Counted from the first letter of the stretch, positions 36,169 to 46,400 are shown. The stretch is 64,000 nucleotides of DNA from Bacteroidaceae bacterium (GCA_017534815.1 JAFXVS010000030.1:23955-87954), one strand, 5' to 3'. A program made the numbers and translations. Notes: generated by a model not told the origin, from the sequence alone.

Positions 36169-36205
36169 AGGAAACTATTGTCTCACTTTTTTCTCATGAT
36201 TCTTC

Positions 36206-37252
36206 TTATCCTTCCCTAAAGAAATCCAGCATCTCAAAAATCTCCTCCTTATTAGCGCTTTGGTTGATGCGGATGTCACCCACATTACCCAGAAGCGTGA
36301 AATTGATGATGCCCGCTGTGTTCTTCTTATCATGGGTCATATAGCCATAGAGTTCCTCGTAATCATCGCAGGTGACGGGCAGCGTACCGTAGTTCTCTTT
36401 GATGAAACGGACTGTCTGACGCATCTTGTCTGTAGGGAAATCCGTCTTAATGCATGAGAGGTAGAGTTCGCAGATTAGTCCCCAAGCCACAGCGTAGCCA
36501 TGCAGATAAGGTTTGCGGGTGAGTGCCCAACTCTCAAAAGCATGTCCCGCCGTATGTCCAAGATTGAGAGCTTTGCGGATGCCATGTTCCAATGGGTCTT
36601 CTTCCACGATGCGCTCTTTGATGGCGACCGATATGCCCACCATCTTTCCAAGATGCAGATAATCCACCTCGTTCACGTCGAAGTTGAGCAGTTCGGCAAA
36701 GTTCTCGTCATTTGAGATCAGTCCGTGCTTCAGCATCTCCGCATAACCCGAAAGGATGTTCTCATGGTCGAGCGTCTTCAGGAACGCTGTATCCAAAATC
36801 ACCGTTTCAGGGGCATTGAACACGCCCACCTCATTCTTCAAGCCGTTGAAATTGATACCCGTCTTGCCGCCCACACTTGCATCGACCATGCTCAGCAAGG
36901 TGGTAGGCACGTTGATGTACTTAATGCCTCGCTTAAACGTGCTGGCAGCAAACCCACCGAGGTCGGTCACCATGCCGCCGCCGAGGTTCACCATCAAGGA
37001 GTGACGGGTGCCGTCTCCATTGCCCAACTCTGTCCACACTTTTGCCAAAGTGTCCAATGTCTTGTGTGTATCTGTTGCACCTATAATAATAGGTATAGCT
37101 TCTTTTAGACAAGAAATGTCCTTCACCACTGGGAAGCAGAGTTCATGTGTCGTTTCGTCCATCAGCAGGAAGAGTTTGTCGTGCTTCACCTCTTCCACTG
37201 CCGCTGTCAGTGCTTGTGCAATATTCGTTGAAATAACTACCTTATTAGCCAT
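36206..37252 (-). CDS. aroB: 3-dehydroquinate synthase
   Basis: 348 aa from the ATG at 37252; a longer start at 37273 would lie in the -7 box. Second step of the shikimate pathway, NAD- and zinc-dependent. NLGGGMVTDLGGFAASTFKRGI (about residues 85-106), VPTTLLSMVDASVGGKTGINF and the metal-binding segments LNLGHTAGHAFE (His) and GISVAIKERIV are conserved. Divergent from rfbC. Confidence 0.96.
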   Translation of the reverse strand: MANKVVISTNIAQALTAAVEEVKHDKLFLLMDETTHELCFPVVKDISCLKEAIPIIIGATDTHKTLDTLAKVWTELGNGDGTRHSLMVNLGGGMVTDLGGFAASTFKRGIKYINVPTTLLSMVDASVGGKTGINFNGLKNEVGVFNAPETVILDTAFLKTLDHENILSGYAEMLKHGLISNDENFAELLNFDVNEVDYLHLGKMVGISVAIKERIVEEDPLEHGIRKALNLGHTAGHAFESWALTRKPYLHGYAVAWGLICELYLSCIKTDFPTDKMRQTVRFIKENYGTLPVTCDDYEELYGYMTHDKKNTAGIINFTLLGNVGDIRINQSANKEEIFEMLDFFREG

Positions 37253-37270
37253 GAGTACCAAAAATTTCTG

Positions 37271-37308
37271 CAAAGGTACGAAATCTTCATTAAAAATTCG
37301 TACCTTTG
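37271..37308. promoter_or_regulatory. Divergent aroB/rfbC promoters
   Basis: TACCTTTG on the - strand at 37278-37271 serves aroB; TACCTTTG on the + strand at 37301-37308 serves rfbC. Their 5' ends are only 22 bp apart, so the polymerase footprints must overlap and the promoters may compete. Confidence 0.65.
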
Positions 37309-37332
37309 CACCACATTTAATAAGGAATAGTT

Positions 37333-37902
37333 ATGATTAATGTGATTGACACCGAGATTGAAGGTGTAAAGATTATTGAGCCCAAACTCTTTGGCGATGC
37401 CCGTGGATACTTCTTCGAGTCGTTTTCGCAGCGTGAATTTGAGGAGAAAGTTTGCAAGACCGTTTTTGTACAAGACAACGAGAGCCAGTCTGTAGCTGGT
37501 GTGGTGCGTGGCTTGCATTTCCAGAAACCACCATTCACACAGGCAAAATTGGTACGTGTGGTAAAGGGCGCCGTGTTGGATGTAGCAGTTGACATCCGCA
37601 AGGGAAGCCCCACGTTCGGCAAGCATGTGGCGGCTGTGCTTTCCGCAGAGAACCACCGACAATTCTTCGTGCCACGTGGCTTCGCGCATGGATTTGCCGT
37701 ACTGAGCGATGAGGCCATTTTCCAATATAAGTGTGACAACTACTATGCACCTCAGAGTGAGGGCGCAATTGCATGGGATGATCCCGACTTGGGCATCGAC
37801 TGGCAGGTACCAACAGAGAACCGCATCCTCTCTGAGAAGGATGCGCATCACCCACGCTTGAAGGATGCCGAACTGGTGTTCGACATCAATGTGCCAATTT
37901 GA
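37333..37902 (+). CDS. rfbC: dTDP-4-dehydrorhamnose 3,5-epimerase
   Basis: 189 aa cupin enzyme of dTDP-L-rhamnose synthesis. GVKIIEPKLFGDARGYFFESFSQ (about 12-34) opens the protein; QDNESQSVAGVVRGLHFQ supplies the catalytic His, followed by KGAVLDVAVDIRKGSPTFGKHV; FVPRGFAHGFAVLSDEAIFQYKCDNYY continues the active site. rfbA, rfbB and rfbD are not in the window. It ends on the base before the convergent glycosyltransferase gene. Confidence 0.96.
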   Translation: MINVIDTEIEGVKIIEPKLFGDARGYFFESFSQREFEEKVCKTVFVQDNESQSVAGVVRGLHFQKPPFTQAKLVRVVKGAVLDVAVDIRKGSPTFGKHVAAVLSAENHRQFFVPRGFAHGFAVLSDEAIFQYKCDNYYAPQSEGAIAWDDPDLGIDWQVPTENRILSEKDAHHPRLKDAELVFDINVPI

Positions 37903-38907
37903 TTATTTCTTTCTGGATGATTTGTCCAGAACGATCCTGAGCGCGATCTTCCACGCATTCTTGCTGCCCATCAAAGTGTACAGTCTAAGACAATTTCCCA
38001 CCATCTTCTGACCGAAGGTGGGGGCGAAGTTGTCTTTCATGAATATGGTCAGTGCCTTGGACGCCATCTTAAACTTTCCACACTTACCCGTCATCTTCTC
38101 GCGTTGGAGGTGGCCCAACAGGATGCAAGTACGCAGATAGAGCGGGTACATCAACAGATCGAGATGAGGATAGAGGCATGCCAGATGTTGTGCATGATAG
38201 TGGGAAAGCGGCTGCAGAATAGAAGACTGCAAATCATTGATAGCAGCCGTCAGTGCACGGATGAATTCCTTGTAGTTCTGTGAGAGCGTATCACCCATCA
38301 CGCTGTCTGTACGTGCAATAATTTCATGGAAAGCCTTTTCCCTGAACCAAAGAATCTTTGGCTGATGCAGCATCACACGTAGACCCAGTTCCCAATCTTC
38401 CCAAGTGCGGCAAGCCGTGTTCCATGCTCCGATGGACTTCAAGAACTCCGTACGGAAAATCATGTTCTGCGTGCCCAACACATCTGCGTTGATCTGCACA
38501 CGCGGATCTTCTGACGGAATGTAAGGACGGATAAAAGTTTTACCGTTAACCACCCGCTTTGTCGGAACGGCGATGACATCATAGCCCTCCACGTTGGCAT
38601 TGTAGAAGGTGGACATGAAGTTATAGTCGAATATGTCATCGCTGTCAAAGAAATACACCCATTCCGTCTTACACGACTTCAAACCCTTGTTACGAGCAGC
38701 CGCAGCGCCAGGGAAGGTTTCCCTGAGCAGCGTCGTATTCGGCCTGTTCTTGATGTATTGTTCACAGAACTGGTACGTGCCGTCCGTACTTTCGTTGTCC
38801 ACGATGATGACTTCCTTCGGTGCAATGCCCGACTTGAGAATGCTGTCAAGCGTCTTTCCGATGTAATCTCGTCTGTCTTTGACGGGGATGATAACGGTGA
38901 TATCCAT
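37903..38907 (-). CDS. Family 2 glycosyltransferase
   Basis: 334 aa, GT-A fold. TVIIPVKDRRDYIGKTLDSIL (residues 4-24) and EVIIVDNESTDGTYQFCEQY give the nucleotide-sugar site; AAAARNKGLKSCKTEWVYFFDSDDIFD (about 68-94) contains the DxD motif (DSDD). TWEDWELGLRV corresponds to the ED acceptor motif. Likely builds a surface polysaccharide or lipopolysaccharide. Beside rfbC but on the opposite strand, with its own promoter. Acceptor unknown. Confidence 0.9.
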   Translation of the reverse strand: MDITVIIPVKDRRDYIGKTLDSILKSGIAPKEVIIVDNESTDGTYQFCEQYIKNRPNTTLLRETFPGAAAARNKGLKSCKTEWVYFFDSDDIFDYNFMSTFYNANVEGYDVIAVPTKRVVNGKTFIRPYIPSEDPRVQINADVLGTQNMIFRTEFLKSIGAWNTACRTWEDWELGLRVMLHQPKILWFREKAFHEIIARTDSVMGDTLSQNYKEFIRALTAAINDLQSSILQPLSHYHAQHLACLYPHLDLLMYPLYLRTCILLGHLQREKMTGKCGKFKMASKALTIFMKDNFAPTFGQKMVGNCLRLYTLMGSKNAWKIALRIVLDKSSRKK

Positions 38908-38929
38908 GTCGATAGAATAATTTTGGTTG

Positions 38930-38937
38930 CAAAGATA
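38930..38937 (-). promoter_or_regulatory. -7 box of the GT2 gene
   Basis: TATCTTTG on the - strand, 22 bp upstream of the GT2 ATG. A run of four exact heptamers begins 7 bp further upstream, where a -33 element would lie. Confidence 0.6.
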
Positions 38938-38944
38938 GTAAAAA

Positions 38945-38972
38945 GTTTAGAGTTTAGAGTTTAGAGTTTAGA
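38945..38972. repeat. Perfect heptamer tandem (GTTTAGA x4)
   Basis: Four exact GTTTAGA units followed by a T run. This is the least decayed member of the heptamer family in the window. It occupies the -15 to -40 zone upstream of the GT2 -7 box. Confidence 0.8.
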
Positions 38973-39087
38973 GTTTTTTTCTTACCATTGCAAAAATATT
39001 TCAAAAAGTACAACAAATGTTTCCTCTTCTATCCCGTTTTGTTTCCCAAAACTCTCTTTAAGGTATAAAAGAACGAGTCTGTAACTC

Positions 39088-39201
39088 TTGTTACACTTTC
39101 TTTCACTTTTGTTACATATAGAGAAAGTACAGGGTGGTGACATTTATAGAAACAATTGAAACATTAGATATAAAGCGGGTCGTATAAAGTCCGTAACTTT
39201 G
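39088..39201 (+). promoter_or_regulatory. Xylan-type promoter with four half-sites, + strand (locus A)
   Basis: Half-sites TTGTTACAC (39088) and TTGTTACAT (39109) start 21 bp apart. TGGTGACAT (39135) and TTGAAACAT (39156) form a second pair, also 21 bp apart. TAACTTTG starts at 39194, 38 bp after the last half-site. The layout equals that of locus B (51482-51596). No coding gene follows on this strand. The rest of the 400-bp gap between the GT2 and HTCS genes holds the heptamer tandem, AT-rich sequence and the candidate RNA. Confidence 0.7.
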
Positions 39202-39204
39202 CAC

Positions 39205-39306
39205 CAGAAATAAAAAAGGAAAAGTTAGTAAAGCATAAATAGGTTAATAATTAGTTAGTTAGTTAATTAGTCGAGAAAGCCAGGCTTCGGGAGAAGCCTG
39301 GCTTTT
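39205..39306 (+). ncRNA. Candidate small RNA A (orphan transcript)
   Basis: About 100 nt from the predicted start to a 13-bp hairpin with a GGGA loop and a short T tract. It shares the leader CACCAGAAA and the block AAATAGGTTARTAA with candidate B at 51600. It contains a GTTA tetranucleotide run (39250-39268). No open frame with a ribosome-binding site is seen. It ends at the HTCS stop codon on the opposite strand, so read-through would be antisense to the HTCS 3' end. It could instead be the leader of a deleted gene. Confidence 0.4.
39276..39305. terminator. Hairpin between locus A and the HTCS 3' end
   Basis: A perfect 13-bp stem (arms AAAGCCAGGCTTC and its complement, loop GGGA). It is followed by TCTATT on + and by CTCGACT on -. 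It probably serves the HTCS transcript and the + strand transcript alike; the T tracts are short in both directions. Confidence 0.65.
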
Positions 39307-42300
39307 CTATTCATGCTGCTTCACCCATTCTGACGGAGTGAGTCCATAGAGTGCCTTGAAGCTGGTGGAGAAGGCCGAAAGAGACTTAAAGCCAGTAGCA
39401 ACGCTGACACCTGTGATGTCATAGTCCTTTTCGGCCAAGAGACGGGCAGCTTCTTTCAGACGCACATACTTGACGAAGTCACGAGGTGACTGGCCGGTGA
39501 GGTCTTTCATCTTGCGATAAAAGTGTACGCGACTGATACCGACCTTGTCTGCCACCACTTCGACAGACAGTTCCGGATTGTCCATATTCTCGTTGATGAC
39601 CTTCATCACACGTTTCATCAAGTTCTCGTCGGGCGATTCCATCTCCACCTTGTCGATATGTTCCTCCTGCTGCTTGTCACCATGATACTTGCCCTGTAAG
39701 ATCTGGCGTGTCTTCAGCAGTTGCAAGATCGTTGTACGGAGCACGTCAATGTTAAACGGCTTCGACACGTAGGCATCGGCACCGTTAGAAATACCGACGA
39801 TGCGGTCTGCGTCACTACCCAAGGCGGTCACCAAGACTATCGGGATATGATTGGTGTTGAAATTCGACTTCAGTTTCTGGCAGAGTGTCATACCGTCCAT
39901 CACAGGCATCATGATGTCGCTGACGACAATATCAACCTTACCTGGATGCGACACGATATAGTCCCACGCCTCCTGACCGTTGGCACAAGCCTGCACCACC
40001 AGTTCTGAAGACAATTCGCTCTGCACATACTGACGTATCGCCTCATCATCCTCCACCAGCAGGGCATTTCTTCGATGCGTGTCCGCCGGTCGGTCGAAAT
40101 TCAGCAGAGAGGCGGTGTCCATCTCTTCCGTCTCAGGCTTGTCTTCTACTTCCTGCAGAGATTCTTGTTTGATGACCCTCAGGGACTCGTCGCCCACCGG
40201 CATATTGACGATGAAGAGTGTGCCCTGTCCCTCAGGATTATCTTCGATGGTGATGGTACCCTTGTGCAGCCGCACCAGCAGCGACGTTAGGTTCAGACCG
40301 ATGCCCGTACCCATATAGCCATTCTGATGCTTGGCTGAGTAAAAGCGTTCAAACACCTTCTGTTTCTCATCGTCAGGAATACCCACGCCAGAGTCTGCCA
40401 CTCGCACCTCGAAATCCGCGTCCTTCTCAATCAGTTGTAAGGTCACCTTGCCGCCATCAGGGGTGAACTTGAAAGCGTTCGACAGCAGGTTCATCACAAT
40501 CTTGTCCATATTGTCTGGGTCGACATAGACCTGTAACCTGTCCATCTCGTGTACAAACGTATAGTCGATATTGCGGCTTTGTGCATTGGCAGCAAAGACA
40601 TCGTAGATATTCTGCAAGAATTCCACCAATTCCACAGGATGATAGTCCAGCAGGAATTTGCCCTGCTCAATCTTCCTCACATCCATCATTTGGTTAATCA
40701 GTCGGAGAATACGCCTTGAGTTCTCCCTCATCAATAGGTAGTTGCGCTGCCGTTCTGGATCTTTGTCATGACCAATCATCCTCTCCAATGGTGCCAGAAT
40801 CAGTGTCATAGGGGTACGAATCTCATGACTGATGTTCATAAAGAACTGAATGCGCGTCTCGTTCAGTTCGCGTTGCTGACGATTACGCTCCATGATGCGG
40901 CGCAGTCTCATCTGACGTTTCACATATTCATACACAAACCAGCACAGTGCCAAGAAGAGGAGGAAATAGATCACTTTCGCCCACACCGACGCATACCACG
41001 CTGGATGCACCACAGCCACCAATTCGCGTTCTTCGCTGACAGACCCCAAGGCATGTGCCCTCACCTTAATATGATAAGTGCCTGGCTGCAAGTTATCAAA
41101 GATGATGCGACTGCTGTTGCCACCCTGATCCATCCACTTGCCGCCATCGATGCTGTACTCATACGTCACGTGCTGGTTGTTCAGACCTTCCACACACAGT
41201 TCCAGTGTGAAGTGGTTATCCGTATGGCAGAGGTCGATGCGACCACATTCGTCAACAAGTCCTTCCAAAATGTCATAACTGCCCGACTTGTCTCCCTTGT
41301 GCATCGCCTTGTCATCCACCAACACATCCACCAAGCGCAGGCGCAGGGAACGGCTGCCACCCTGCCAAGCTTTCAGTGATTTTGTATCGAAGTAGGTGAT
41401 GCCGCCGATACCGCTGAGATAGATGGTTCCATCCCGCATGAACACGGCGCCACGACTAAACTCATTGTCCTGCAGGCCGTCGTCCACAAAGAAATTTGTG
41501 AACGAATCCTTCTTCGTGTCCAGACACGAAAGTCCAAAGTCTGTACCCATCCACAAGTCCGTTCCATCCACACATACAGACGTGATGCTGTTGACAGGCA
41601 ATCCGTCCGCCGTAGTGTAAATACGATATTTCAACGAGGCATAGTCCATTTTCACCAGGCCTTCGTTCGTGGCAGCCCACACCGTCTGCCCGTCAGGCGA
41701 GGCAGCAAGATGGCGCACGGCACTATGTCCTGGGATACGGGTGCTCTTCTTCGTGATGACGCCCTCCTTGTCAGGATAAGCCACCAACATACCATCTGCC
41801 GTACCTACAAAGAGCTTATCCTTCACCAGTAAAACCGTATAGACATAGGGGTTGCCGATAATGTCGCGATTCACGTCAGGCTTATAAGAGATGTACTTAC
41901 CAGTCGCATATTGATAATAAAAGAAACCTTCGCCAATCGTGGCAATCCAGTAGCAGTCCTTCTGAGCGGCAGGACGAATCTCGAACACCTTGTCGATGTC
42001 CTTGGACAAGCACGAGAAGCGCCCATCCTTCATCTGCCATAAGCCATCATAGAAGGTACCCATGAGCACGGCCGACGGAGCTGCATCATAGATGGTCGTG
42101 AAGGCATGTGGTATTCCAGGGGTGTTATCTACGTTCCAATGCTTCGATGACATACCATCCGCCGACACTAAATAGAGGCCGTCATTGTCTGCCGATGCCC
42201 AGATGCCTTTCGAGTAAGGAGCGGCTGCGTTGGCACTCGCGATAGCAAAGATGGAGTTCTTGCCAATCGTGTTTCTGGGGATGGAGTTCTGACCGATATA

Positions 42301-43296
42301 GGAGAAAGCCGACTGGTTGATGGGTTTCATCACCACACCCTTCATATAGACTGCCACCCATACATTGCCAAACGAGTCGCAGATGGCATTTGTCACATTG
42401 CTCGTCGCCATATCGAAGTCCTTCACAGAGATGACATTCCGCACCAAACGCTCCAAATGCTCATCATAGACACACACACCACCACCGTCGGTACTAATGA
42501 AGAGACGTCCCTCCGTCCAAGGATTGATGCCCAAGATGGCGCCCCCCAATTCCTCTTTTGAGGCCAACATCCGAAAACTGTCCGTATTGCGATCATAGAC
42601 AAAAACACCCTGATTATAAGTGGCAGCATAGAGTGTGCCCGACGAGGTTTCGCACAGCTTGCGGATGATTTTCAAGTCACCATACTTGTGATACCCCTTC
42701 GCTTTCTGCCGATAGAGGTCATCCTTCCCGTTAATCACCCACAGCGTACCCCTCGCATCCTCATAGAAACGCACGGGACTGACGCCGTCGATGTCAAATT
42801 CATTGGTGCGCCTCACGGTGAACTGTCCGTTCTTCTCCTGTTTCAGCTCGCCACAGCCATAGCCGGCAAAACATACCATCACACGGTTCTTTTGGATGCG
42901 GTTGAGACTCACCACACGTGCCCTCAGCGTGTCGCCGCCCTCTTGTATATAAGGAATCGTGGTGAACTTGTCTGTCGCATAATCATACCATTGCACGCCT
43001 GCAGCTGTACCCACCAACATCTTGTCCTTTTCATATTCGAGCACACAGATGCTCTCGTCGTACAGCAGCGAAGAAGGGTTGTCAAACTCATGGTGATACA
43101 CATTCATCTTCACCCCGTCAAAACGGTTCAATCCGTTCTGCGTAGTCACCCAAATGTTATGCCGACTGTCCTCCGTGATATTACGCACACGAGAGTTGGA
43201 CAATCCCTGTTTGGAACTGAAGAACATCACGTTCTGGGCATTCAAACCCATGGCACCCAGAACATAGAAGATGCTGGTTAGTATGAAAAGTTTCAT
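39307..43296 (-). CDS. Hybrid two-component system sensor/regulator (HTCS)
   Basis: 1329 aa. Signal peptide (MKLFILTSIFYVLGAMGLNAQ, quoted as residues 1-21), a periplasmic Reg_prop double beta-propeller (about 22-690; motifs such as GLSNSRVRNITEDSRHNIW), a Y_Y_Y domain ending near 780, and one membrane helix (VIYFLLFLALCWFVYEYV). Then a HisKA domain with His824 in NISHEIRTP, a HATPase_c domain (NLLSNAFKF, GVGIPDDE, GTGIGLN), a receiver domain with Asp1127 in VVSDIMMPVMDG, and an AraC-type HTH at the C terminus (GISRVHFYRKMKDLTGQSP). HTCS proteins sense oligosaccharides and activate neighbouring polysaccharide genes; XynR of Prevotella bryantii does this for xylanases. Start chosen downstream of the -7 box at 43343. 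Confidence 0.96.
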   Translation of the reverse strand: MKLFILTSIFYVLGAMGLNAQNVMFFSSKQGLSNSRVRNITEDSRHNIWVTTQNGLNRFDGVKMNVYHHEFDNPSSLLYDESICVLEYEKDKMLVGTAAGVQWYDYATDKFTTIPYIQEGGDTLRARVVSLNRIQKNRVMVCFAGYGCGELKQEKNGQFTVRRTNEFDIDGVSPVRFYEDARGTLWVINGKDDLYRQKAKGYHKYGDLKIIRKLCETSSGTLYAATYNQGVFVYDRNTDSFRMLASKEELGGAILGINPWTEGRLFISTDGGGVCVYDEHLERLVRNVISVKDFDMATSNVTNAICDSFGNVWVAVYMKGVVMKPINQSAFSYIGQNSIPRNTIGKNSIFAIASANAAAPYSKGIWASADNDGLYLVSADGMSSKHWNVDNTPGIPHAFTTIYDAAPSAVLMGTFYDGLWQMKDGRFSCLSKDIDKVFEIRPAAQKDCYWIATIGEGFFYYQYATGKYISYKPDVNRDIIGNPYVYTVLLVKDKLFVGTADGMLVAYPDKEGVITKKSTRIPGHSAVRHLAASPDGQTVWAATNEGLVKMDYASLKYRIYTTADGLPVNSITSVCVDGTDLWMGTDFGLSCLDTKKDSFTNFFVDDGLQDNEFSRGAVFMRDGTIYLSGIGGITYFDTKSLKAWQGGSRSLRLRLVDVLVDDKAMHKGDKSGSYDILEGLVDECGRIDLCHTDNHFTLELCVEGLNNQHVTYEYSIDGGKWMDQGGNSSRIIFDNLQPGTYHIKVRAHALGSVSEERELVAVVHPAWYASVWAKVIYFLLFLALCWFVYEYVKRQMRLRRIMERNRQQRELNETRIQFFMNISHEIRTPMTLILAPLERMIGHDKDPERQRNYLLMRENSRRILRLINQMMDVRKIEQGKFLLDYHPVELVEFLQNIYDVFAANAQSRNIDYTFVHEMDRLQVYVDPDNMDKIVMNLLSNAFKFTPDGGKVTLQLIEKDADFEVRVADSGVGIPDDEKQKVFERFYSAKHQNGYMGTGIGLNLTSLLVRLHKGTITIEDNPEGQGTLFIVNMPVGDESLRVIKQESLQEVEDKPETEEMDTASLLNFDRPADTHRRNALLVEDDEAIRQYVQSELSSELVVQACANGQEAWDYIVSHPGKVDIVVSDIMMPVMDGMTLCQKLKSNFNTNHIPIVLVTALGSDADRIVGISNGADAYVSKPFNIDVLRTTILQLLKTRQILQGKYHGDKQQEEHIDKVEMESPDENLMKRVMKVINENMDNPELSVEVVADKVGISRVHFYRKMKDLTGQSPRDFVKYVRLKEAARLLAEKDYDITGVSVATGFKSLSAFSTSFKALYGLTPSEWVKQHE

Positions 43297-43342
43297 TGTC
43301 AGTAAATCAAGTTCAGTAATCAGTAGTCTTTGGTTTCGAGTG

Positions 43343-43350
43343 CAAAGGTA
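43343..43350 (-). promoter_or_regulatory. -7 box of the HTCS gene
   Basis: TACCTTTG on the - strand, 46 bp upstream of the ATG at 43296. The paired half-sites do not occur at the expected distance, so the sensor itself is probably not under the same control. Confidence 0.65.
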
Positions 43351-43383
43351 CAATTATATGAGGAATATACCAAATAAAAACAC

Positions 43384-43421
43384 AAAAAAAGGTGGCTGCA
43401 CCTCAAAAAGGCACAGCCACC
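43384..43421 (-). terminator. Terminator of the 1245-aa protein gene
   Basis: The stem GGTGGCTG/CAGCCACC extends through two G-T and two G-C pairs to a 7-nt loop and is followed on the - strand by seven T. It is 39 bp past the stop codon. Confidence 0.88.
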
Positions 43422-43459
43422 ATTTGTTGAATGTATATGTTCAGTATTGAACGTCAGTC

Positions 43460-46400
43460 TTACTTCTGCAAGTACTTCTTGCCGTCTTCGGTCACTACAA
43501 TACCCTTGTAGTTCTCGTCAACCTGCTGACCTGCGATGTTGTAAAGAACACCACCCTGCTTAGCAGGAGCGTCCTCAACAGTCTCAATAGCTGTTTCGAT
43601 ATCCTGCTGCATTCTCTGAGCAGCAGCGGCATAGTCATAGTCATCCAGCGGAGCATAGAAGTAGAGTCTTGCATTTCTCACCCATGTGTTGGTGTCCCAA
43701 TATCTTGCTGGAACATAATCGCCAAGCTCTGCATTCCAATCATGACCAGAGGCCTTTCCTGAGAGATACTGCTCTACAGCACCGAAGGTAAGCTTTTGAC
43801 CATCCTCCACTCTTACCCAATAGATACCAGTTGGGAAACCTTGGTCGTTGTAACCACCTACCCAGAATGGAGACATTGTCTTAGAAACCTCATTACCTGC
43901 TGCATCGGTTACCTGAGCAAAGATGTACTTATCCCATACGCCTTCATCATTCTGAGCGTTGAAGAAACCTTTTTCACCAGTATCTGGATCAGCGTTATTC
44001 TTAGGAGCCGTACGTGTCTGCATGTTAATGATGTAGATACCTGCAGGGAGGTTCTCAACTGTCTGGTAGAACTTGTATTCAGCATTTGAACCATAGCCAT
44101 TGAGCGAAGCTTTTACCACGGGATTGTTTTCTGTAGCGGCTGTTGTTAGCTTTGCATTACCTGGCTCTTCTGCAGGAACCCATTCCTCCCAATTTTCATC
44201 AAGTCTTGAATACTCCAGACGTTCGAAAGTCCAACCAGGGAAGTCAACATTCTCTTTAACAGTTGACATCGTATAGAAGTTAGGATTTTTCACATAACTG
44301 GTCATATTGATACCAGCCCACTTGAGTGGATTACCATTTTCATTATGCGTTTCAGCCTGTTCATCATCCGTTTCGTCGAATTTTTCGTTCACCTGATCAG
44401 AATACTGTCTGTCCTCATACAACTCTACCTCATCATAAATGTCAATACCCTCAGCAAGCCACTGATAGAGTGCCAATGTTGTGAACTTATTTGCATCATT
44501 GATGACATCAGTCTCATCCGCAGAGAGTGCTCTCAAGCGATCTACCACAGCTTCTTCGATAAGCAACTTGTCACCAAGGTCTGCTGCCATTATCGCACGT
44601 TCAGTCAGGTAGTCAACAATCTGCTTGATGTTGCTCAAGATACCAGGAATAGCGTCTACATCTGCAGAGGCAGCAGCCAATTCATCGTCAGTGAGATTGG
44701 TAGGATTAACACCATCATACTTAGCAAGAATAGCTTCAGCATCCTTCACCTTCGGGTTCGTTGCATACTTGCCGTCAAGCCCAGCAATTTGCGTCTGAGC
44801 GTCTCCACACTTCTTCACGAAATTGTTGTAGTTAGCCTTACGCGTAGCCAGCGCATTCTCAGCAGCCTGCAACTTCTTCACCATCGCGTCAACCTCTTCA
44901 CCGTTTGTGAATCGACCCTTCTGAGCCTCTTCAATAGTTTCAGCCAAAGCATTCTTAGCAGTACCATCATACCTCTCATCTGTTGTATTCAGCAATTCAG
45001 ATGCAGTATTAATCTCATCATTCAACAGCTTCGTCCAATATGCAGATTCTGATTCAGGCTTAGAAGCAATCTGGAGGTATGTCAACAACCAGCAAGACCA
45101 ACCAGTATTTCCTTCAAATTCCACAAAGTAGTAACCAGGAGTCTCTACTTCAAACTCATAATGGCTGAGAGGAATGTTCACATCTGGATCAGGAGTTGCA
45201 TTGCCACCAGGAGTGACATTGTTAACTGTTACTGCAGGAGTAATCTCTTTCTCCTCAAAAATAGCGTTCTTCTTATAAACTTCATCATCCTCATCCCATG
45301 CATAGTTAGCAATTCTCACTGCAAATTTATTACCATTAGCGCCATCCCATGCTGCATTGCGGAAATCAAGCGTATAAGCACCTGCTGACAAATAGAGTGC
45401 TTCCTTATCAGGATCAATACTTTCTTGATCAGGATCCTCTTTATCAAATGCTGGAAGTTCTCCGTCATAGTCTTCTGCAGCAGTCTGAGCAGCATATTGA
45501 CCAAATGAAACAGTTCCCTTAGAACCACCACGAGCGCCCCAATAGAGACCGACATTCTTATTGATATTATCACCCGTTACATCACCAGCAGAAAGGCGAG
45601 GAGCACCACCGCCATTGTATGGTTTGAAATAGGTACTCTTGCGGTTTCCATTGTCACTCTCACCATAGAAGCCAATAGGAAGATCAGACATTGACAACGA
45701 AGTCCAATCTGTCTGGTAAACCACTAATGATGAACCATCACCCTGAGCCTCACCAACCTCGAAGGAAATCTCAGCCTTGATATTCTTCTCTGTGAGCGTT
45801 TCATTCTGGAGACCCTCAACTGTAAATACATTGACACCATCTGCCAAATCCTCTGCAGTTACAGGAACGGTAAGGGTCGTGCCATCCAAAGACATAACAG
45901 CAGTGAAGTCCTTTTTAGCTTTGCTGTTCTGCAAAGTTGCCTTTGCCTTACTAATGTTAACCTTAGAGGTGAAGGTCAGAGAAATTTCCTTCACATCCTC
46001 TGCCAGCAAATTGAAAGAACCATTCACAGGAACAGAACGCTTCACAGTAGGAGTGCCGTAAGCCAAAGCCTCAGCATAAACGTCCTCATCCCAAACTGCT
46101 GGCTCATCCTCGAAACCTAACACGGCCACATTGTCACCCGTATCAGCGGTTGGACGCAGAGCAGAAGTGTAAATCAGTTTTGAATCGCCCTTGAAGTTTA
46201 CAATCACTTCTGAATCTTCATACAATTCCTCACCCACGAACACATAAAGGAAGCCATCAGACTTACCTTCCACATAGTCAACAGGAACGTCTTCGCCATC
46301 CTGTGTAACAGTCACACAAGTCTCGTCGAGAGAAATAGTACCGCTGTTTGCCTTAGCCAAATTAGCGATATTGTTGGCATAACCAAAATCGATCTTAATG

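Noticed and set aside
38945-38972. CRISPR-like array
   Set aside because: Units are 7 nt with no spacers and no cas genes; it is a simple tandem repeat.
39307-43296. HTCS gene under its own xylan-type operators
   Set aside because: The expected half-site positions upstream of its -7 box (starts near 43388 and 43409) hold terminator sequence with no WTGWWAC match.
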